A program made the translations under genes and the position numbers. A stretch of 64,000 nucleotides of DNA, taken from contig NZ_JOEV01000023.1 of assembly GCF_000721105.1 (NCBI RefSeq), forward strand, positions 62,001-126,000, written 5' to 3'. Shown here piece by piece: positions 59,606 to 64,000 of the stretch. How positions within the stretch are numbered: position 1 is the first letter of the stretch; every line of letters starts with the position of its first letter. The DNA comes from Streptomyces cellulosae (GTDB taxonomy: Bacteria > Actinomycetota > Actinomycetes > Streptomycetales > Streptomycetaceae). The notes beneath the pieces are model-generated. The model saw nothing but the letters and a program-made list of their open reading frames with translations. It was not told the DNA's origin and did no database searches.

Positions 59606-59963
59606 TGTCCTCTCAATTGCGTACGGCAGTGATCTGGAAAATAGCAAGAAAACGATTCTTCTGATCGCCTGTAATTCTCTGGCCTGCACCAATCGCTACC
59701 TATGTGCGCTGCTCGCGCTACTTCCCGCCCTCCCTGCGAGTGAATAGCCGACTGATCGGTAAGAGGTACGGGAAAAAAATTTCCTGAGAAGCATTGCGGA
59801 AAGCGCTCACCTCTGCAGAAGCCGCGCTTCTCGTCGTGCCGGCGCCTTCCAGCGCATCCCGTCACGCACTCCGTGGAAGGAAGAGCGCCCTTCCCGCGGG
59901 CCGACGGCGGCGCGGGCCAGTGCGCCGCTTCCCGCCCCGCCCTACCGATCTCCCGGAGCTGCC
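59606..59963. promoter_or_regulatory. AT-richer stretch, promoter region of the flavin oxidase
   Basis: Noticeably more A/T than the surroundings (TTTCACATGTCCTCTCAATT, AAAAAAATTTCC near 59773-59784). It is the likely promoter/regulatory region of the gene at 59964 and also a probable recombination junction. No gene is seen. Confidence 0.45.
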
Positions 59964-61613
59964 ATGCCTGCACAACCGATCGAAGTGAAGCCGGACGACC
60001 GCCGCTACGACGCGCTGCGCCGCGGTTTCAACCAGCGCTGGGTCGCCCGACCCGATTACGTCGTGGTCGCCACGTTCACGGGGGACGTGACTGCAGCGCT
60101 CACCAAGTTCCTGAGCAACCCGGCCAGCAAGGCGCGCCGGGTCACGGTCCGCTCTGGCGGTCACTGCTACGAGAACTTCGTGTCCGCTCCGGATGTCGGG
60201 GTGATCATCGACGTCAGCCAGATGAACCGGGTGCACTTCGACGAGAAGATGAACGCGTACTGCGTCGAGGCGGGGGCGACGAACTGGAACAGCACCAGCC
60301 AGCTCTACCGGCTGAGCGGCCGTGTCCTGCCTGGGGGCTCGTGCTACTCGGTGGGCAGCGGCGGCCACATCTCGGGAGGCGGGTACGGTCTGCTGTCCAG
60401 GAAGTTCGGCCTGACGGTGGACTACCTGTACGCCGTCGAGGTCGTCACCGTCGCCGACGGCAAGACCCCAAAGGTCACGGTGGCCCGCAAGGACTCCACG
60501 GATCCCGCGCTGCGCGATCTGTGGTGGGCGCACACCGGCGGCGGCGGAGGCAACTTCGGCGTGATCACCCGGTACTGGTTCCGCGACCTGCCTGAACCGC
60601 CCGCCCAGGTGCTGCTGAAATCGGTCGCCTGGAAGTGGGAAGGCTTCCGCAAGCATCCACATCTCTTCAAATCCCTCGTGCGCCGCTACGGGGAGTTCTT
60701 CGCCCACGAACACGCGGGCACAGGCCCGGCCTTCATCCGCAAACACGACTACCGCGACATGTTCACCCTGCTCAAACTGACCCATGTGAGGGCGGGGAAG
60801 GTCGGCCTGGTCGTCCAGATGGACGGCACCGGCAAGGACGCGCACAAACGCCTGCAGGCGTTCTTGGACTACGTCACCGAAGGGTTCTCCTCCGGCAGCG
60901 AGCTGTACATCGCCGAGACCGCTCTGGACCAGCAGATGGGCGAACACGGCCCGCAGGGGCAGCTGTTCACTCCGACACGCCTCCCGTGGCTGACCGCCAC
61001 GCAGAGCCTGAACGACTCCGGCCCCAACCGCTGCGGCAAGTACAAATCGGCCTACCACACCCAAGGGTTCACCGAGGAGCAGATCGACGCCATCCACCGC
61101 CACCTCACCGACAAGAGCTACCGCCACTCCGACGCCCTGCTCCAGGTCGACTCCTACGGCGGAGCCGTCAACGACGTGGACACCAAGGCCACGGCCGTGC
61201 CGCAGCGCTCCTCTGTCCTCAAGCTCCAGTACCAGGCGTACTGGACCTGGGACACCGACGCGGACAACAACGGCGTCTTCGACTACCGGGACGCCGAGCG
61301 GGCCCCGAGCATCGCCGCTCCCCACCTGAAGTGGATCCGCGACTTCTACCGGGACGTCTACCGGTCCACCGGCGGCGTGCCCGCGGTGCCTGATCCGGCG
61401 CTGCCCGCGTCCCTGACCTCGAACACCGACGGCGCCTACGTCAACTACCCCGACATCGACCTCGGCGACCAGGAGTTCAACACCTCCGGCCAGCCCTGGC
61501 ACCAGCTCTACTACAAGAACAACTACACCCGCCTGCAGAAGACCAAGCAGCAGTGGGACCCCCACAACGTCTTCCGCCACGGCCAGTCCATCCAACCTCC
61601 CAAGAAGAAATAG
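59964..61613 (+). CDS. Berberine-bridge-type FAD-binding oxidase
   Basis: A 549-residue flavoenzyme with a PCMH-type FAD domain (residues ~30-210) and a C-terminal BBE domain. RRVTVRSGGHCYENFVSAPD gives His67 and VLPGGSCYSVGSGGHISGGG gives Cys127: together they make the 6-S-cysteinyl/8-alpha-N1-histidyl bicovalent flavin seen in aclacinomycin oxidase and berberine-bridge enzymes. GGGGGNFGVITRYWFRDLPE is the second FAD motif; LYYKNNYTRLQKTKQQWDPH, NVFRHGQSI is the BBE motif. It oxidises sugars, alkaloids or polyketides with O2. No signal peptide, so cytoplasmic. CGGAG precedes the ATG. The neighbouring MFS and monooxygenase fragments may mark a lost specialised-metabolite cluster (inference). 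Confidence 0.9.
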   Translation: MPAQPIEVKPDDRRYDALRRGFNQRWVARPDYVVVATFTGDVTAALTKFLSNPASKARRVTVRSGGHCYENFVSAPDVGVIIDVSQMNRVHFDEKMNAYCVEAGATNWNSTSQLYRLSGRVLPGGSCYSVGSGGHISGGGYGLLSRKFGLTVDYLYAVEVVTVADGKTPKVTVARKDSTDPALRDLWWAHTGGGGGNFGVITRYWFRDLPEPPAQVLLKSVAWKWEGFRKHPHLFKSLVRRYGEFFAHEHAGTGPAFIRKHDYRDMFTLLKLTHVRAGKVGLVVQMDGTGKDAHKRLQAFLDYVTEGFSSGSELYIAETALDQQMGEHGPQGQLFTPTRLPWLTATQSLNDSGPNRCGKYKSAYHTQGFTEEQIDAIHRHLTDKSYRHSDALLQVDSYGGAVNDVDTKATAVPQRSSVLKLQYQAYWTWDTDADNNGVFDYRDAERAPSIAAPHLKWIRDFYRDVYRSTGGVPAVPDPALPASLTSNTDGAYVNYPDIDLGDQEFNTSGQPWHQLYYKNNYTRLQKTKQQWDPHNVFRHGQSIQPPKKK

Positions 61614-61632
61614 AAGTCGTCCAGCCTCTCAA

Positions 61633-61664
61633 GGGCAGGCGGCAGCTCGCTGTACGGCCTGCCC
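61633..61664 (+). terminator. Hairpin after the flavin oxidase
   Basis: GGGCAGGC and GCCTGCCC arms with a 16-nt loop, 19 bp after the stop. No T-run. Confidence 0.5.
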
Positions 61665-61671
61665 TGGGTGA

Positions 61672-62469
61672 GAGGGGACTTGCTGCTTCCCAGCCGTCTA
61701 CGCGCTCACCAGCCTGGCCCGCCCCCAGAGCAGCTTCAGCGTCGCCGCCGCCCTCGGCTGCGCCGCTGCGGCCGGCGCCGGGTTCATCTACTGGGAGCAA
61801 CGCACATCCCAACCGCTGCTGCAGCCGGCCCTGACACACTCGAAGTCCTGGCACACCGCCGTGATCGGCATCAGCGGCCGGGCTTTCGCCTCCACAGCCC
61901 TGGTCTACACGGCACTGCTGTACTTCCAACAGGTCCGGCATCTAACCCCGCTCCAGGCCGGGGCGGCCTTCCTTCCGCTCAGCGGCGCCGCCGTGCTGGC
62001 CGCACCCCTGGCCGGCCGACTGCTGACCATCTGCCCGTGGCGGGCGGTCGCCGCCGGCGCCCAGATCGTGTGCACAGCCGGACTCTGTCTCCTGGCGCTT
62101 GGCGCCACACACTCCCACGGCTATACCTTCTTCTTTTTGCCCGGCCTACTGCTGCTGGGCATCGGCATCGCCTCAGCCGCCGTCAGCCTGAACCTGGCCG
62201 CCGGCCTCGAAGCCACCACTGATGACCAAGGAGCCGCCTACGGCGCCTTCGAAACCGTACGCAACACCGCCGGAGCCCTCGCCGTCGCCACGCTGGCCGC
62301 CATCACGACATCCCTCGCCCCCGTCGGCCTCCCCACCCCCGGCAGCTACCAAGCCGCCTTCGCCGCTGCAGCCGCAACCACGGCTGTCGCCGCAACAGCC
62401 GCGGTCATGAGCCGCTGCCACCAACTGAGAAAGTCACCCGATTCGAAGAGCAGCGGCAGCTTCCGGTGA
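61672..62469 (+). pseudogene. MFS transporter, C-terminal half
   Basis: PAVYALTSLARPQSSFSVAA, AGAGFIYWEQRTSQPLLQPA, AVIGISGRAFASTALVYTAL, LYFQQVRHLTPLQAGAAFLP, AVLAAPLAGRLLTICPWRAV, YTFFFLPGLLLLGIGIASAA, FETVRNTAGALAVATLAAIT and YQAAFAAAAATTAVAATAAV correspond to TM7-TM14 of a DHA2-type drug exporter. The first half is missing; the frame is closed by a stop at 61669. A GTG at 61861 could start a short product, but the truncation argues for a pseudogene. Confidence 0.65.
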
Positions 62470-62559
62470 AAGGAGTGCCGTCCCCGCGCTGCCGCCCTTG
62501 GCAGTCGCGCGGTCTCGGCCACCACTGCTTGGGGTGCGCGAGGGCTTGCACAGGAGATC

Positions 62560-62815
62560 GGACGATGCCCAGGCCTCACGTGCGGTGCTGTGCGCTCCGT
62601 CGGCTGCCAGCACATGGCCGGCGTGGATGGTCAGTTGCTCCCCGGTGGCGTTGACCTTCGCCGTGACAGGCGGCCTTGTCCTGGTCCTGCTCCAGGTCGA
62701 TCATCTGGGCGCCGAAGCGACCATCCGCGCCGTACCGTCGCGCGTGGCTCAGGAGCAGGCGCTCCAGCTGTGTCTGGGGGAGTGGGCCCACAAGACAGGG
62801 CTCTTCCGTGCTCCC
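62560..62815 (-). pseudogene. FAD-dependent monooxygenase fragment, frameshifted
   Basis: PCLVGPLPQTQLERLLLSHA, RRYGADGRFGAQMIDLEQDQ, then one frame over VTAKVNATGEQLTIHAGHVL, AADGAHSTAREAW. This is the interior of a PHBH/rifampin-monooxygenase-like enzyme: the substrate-domain entry (xPQxxLExxLxxHA) and the ADGAHSTxRE motif near the flavin. Both ends and the GxGxxG start are missing. Shift near 62688. Confidence 0.5.
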
Positions 62816-63400
62816 AGGCCGTCAGGGTCCCGGTCGACGTACCGGACCGTCACAGAAGCCGACTGGTGGGCGGCCTGGCGCGGGGGTGCCGCACTGCTGC
62901 AGCCTTCTGGGCCACGTCCCCTGTCCATCACCCCGGCGTGCTCGACAGGCCCGACCGACATCAGTCGGGCACCCCACGTCACCGCAAGCCCCGTCTGCGC
63001 CGGCTGGGACGCCGCCTCCTGCTTAGCCGAAGCCAGCGGGGCAGCCCACAACCGCGTCTCGGCCTTCGGCGCGTTGAGGTGAGCGGCGGCCCTGTCCACG
63101 CCGCGTACACGCATACGTTGGCGTTTTGCCGGACGGGCCCCTGCATCGGACCAGGGTGTGTGCGAGGACGTGACGGTGCGTGCTGCCGGCCCGGCAGCGC
63201 ACGCGGCGGGTTCTGTGCCCGGCAGGGTCCTGGTGCACGGCGGTGGATGCCGCATGTGCCGCGGCACTGGCCATAGTTCGGGCAGGCCGGGTCGTGCCGG
63301 CCTTCACCCGGACGTGGCGTGACCGGGAGGGCGGGCCGGACGTTGGCACAGCGCGGGTACAGGCTGTCATCCGCGCGGCGGCCGGCGGAGGCGAACGGAT
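62816..63400. other. No convincing gene
   Basis: Upstream remnant of the monooxygenase may extend here but is unreadable. A near-perfect hairpin GCGTGCTGCC … GGCAGCGCACGC lies at about 63177-63204. The right end should contain the promoter of the molybdo-enzyme gene, with GGAGG at 63386-63390. Confidence 0.35.
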
Positions 63401-64000
63401 ATGGATCTTGCGGCGGTCCGGGCCGTGCTCGATGCGCGCGAGGGCGTGCGGTGGCAGACGGGGGATGCCTGGCTGGCCGGCGGCACCTGGCTGTTCTCCG
63501 CACCTCAGCCCGACTTGACGCGCTTGTGGGACGTGACCCGGATGGGCTGGCAGCCGCTGGTAGTGGGGGAGGGGGGCCTGGAGATCTCGGCGACCTGCAC
63601 GGTGGCCCAGTTGCTGGCCTTCGCCGCGCGGCCGGACGGTCCCTGGCCCGACGCGCGGGCGCTGATGGCGGGATGCTGCCGGGCGTTCTCCTCCTCGTTC
63701 AAAGTGTGGAACACGGCCACCGTGGGCGGCAACGTATGTCTGGCGCTGCCGGCCGCGCCGATGGTGTCGATGGCTGCCGCGCTGGACGGCACCTGTGTGC
63801 TGCGCGGTGCCGATGGACGTGAGCGGCAGCTGCCGGTGCGTGCCTTCGTCACCGGGCCCGGCCGGACCTGTCTGCGGCCGGGGGAGATGCTGCGCTGTCT
63901 GAGGCTGCCGGCCGCAGGCCTCACGCAGCGGACGGTGATGCGCCGGGTGAGCCTGCGGCCCCACGGGCATTCGGCCGCCCTGGTGATCGCCGCTGTCGCC
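63401..64000 (+). CDS. FAD-binding subunit of a molybdenum hydroxylase (partial)
   Basis: About 200 residues are visible; the gene runs off the right edge. MDLAAVRAVLDAREGVRWQT, GDAWLAGGTWLFSAPQPDLT (the AGGT(N/D)L-type FAD pyrophosphate motif, here AGGTWLF), RLWDVTRMGWQPLVVGEGGL, EISATCTVAQLLAFAAR, AFSSSFKVWNTATVGGNVCL (the TxGGN FAD motif) and ALPAAPMVSMAAALDGTCVL, RPGEMLRCLRLP. This is the CoxM/xanthine-dehydrogenase medium-subunit fold. Partner small (2Fe-2S) and large (molybdopterin) subunits are expected just outside the window. GGAGG lies 10 nt before the ATG. Confidence 0.82.
   Translation, partial: MDLAAVRAVLDAREGVRWQTGDAWLAGGTWLFSAPQPDLTRLWDVTRMGWQPLVVGEGGLEISATCTVAQLLAFAARPDGPWPDARALMAGCCRAFSSSFKVWNTATVGGNVCLALPAAPMVSMAAALDGTCVLRGADGRERQLPVRAFVTGPGRTCLRPGEMLRCLRLPAAGLTQRTVMRRVSLRPHGHSAALVIAAVA

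Overview
The window reads as Streptomyces (or very close actinomycete) DNA. Codons are strongly G/C-ended, Shine-Dalgarno sites are GGAGG-like, GTG and TTG starts are common, and many protein families are typical of that genus (helicase-associated domain, DUF5937, DUF6233, replication-relaxation, TIGR03086). Fragments of insertion sequences, integrases and plasmid-type genes are very dense, and many genes are broken by one-base shifts. This fits a chromosome arm or a large plasmid rather than a conserved core. Some of the breaks could also be assembly indels; the sequence alone cannot separate the two.

Layout. 1-3.7 kb: a decayed helicase C-terminus, then a secreted peptidoglycan-binding protein, a Tat-exported amidase and an ArsR-type regulator. 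3.8-15.8 kb: a graveyard (IS630, IstA piece, ATP-dependent DNA ligase, XRE proteins, integrase piece, resolvase and transposase pieces) with a few intact islands: a CAP protein, a methyltransferase, a secreted protein, a RibD-like reductase and a DinB/TIGR03086 protein. 15.8-21.8 kb: an aldehyde dehydrogenase/Old Yellow Enzyme pair with a divergent XRE regulator, then a TetR/SDR pair with a clear double operator and a small membrane protein. 21.9-23.6 kb: remnants, including a SLATT (DUF4231) membrane protein and its small partner. 23.7-28.0 kb: an aspartate module (aspartase, dicarboxylate symporter, Asp/Glu racemase, GntR regulator) with matching operator-like sites.

28-36.3 kb is a second wreck: a decayed DDE transposase, broken hpaE and hpaD, IS256 and ISL3 pieces, a transaldolase piece, and plasmid-type genes surrounded by a dispersed 20-bp motif. 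36.3-39.3 kb holds one very large secreted repeat protein. 39.7-45.8 kb carries intact IS110, IS5 and IS6 transposases and a flavin-dependent monooxygenase. 46.3-48.5 kb is an arsenic cluster: arsR, aquaporin and arsC translationally coupled, with arsI divergent. 49.4-56.1 kb has an SDR/HxlR pair and a hydrolase cluster (MBL-fold enzyme, MFS transporter, AtzG-like protein, frameshifted amidase, TetR) with a shared operator-like motif. 56.7-64 kb has a secreted GH5 glycosidase, IstB and replication-relaxation fragments, a berberine-bridge-type flavin oxidase, an MFS fragment, a monooxygenase fragment, and the start of a molybdo-enzyme FAD subunit running off the right edge.

Functionally the intact genes form small regulator-plus-enzyme units (reductive detoxification, aspartate use, arsenic resistance, amide hydrolysis, cell-wall and polysaccharide degradation) scattered through repeatedly recombined mobile DNA. 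I found no rRNA, tRNA or CRISPR array. The least explained signals are the dispersed CGCTCAACCTTCGGTGAGAA motif, the large nested-repeat secreted protein, the SLATT pair, and an intact unknown gene at 28.5-28.9 kb.
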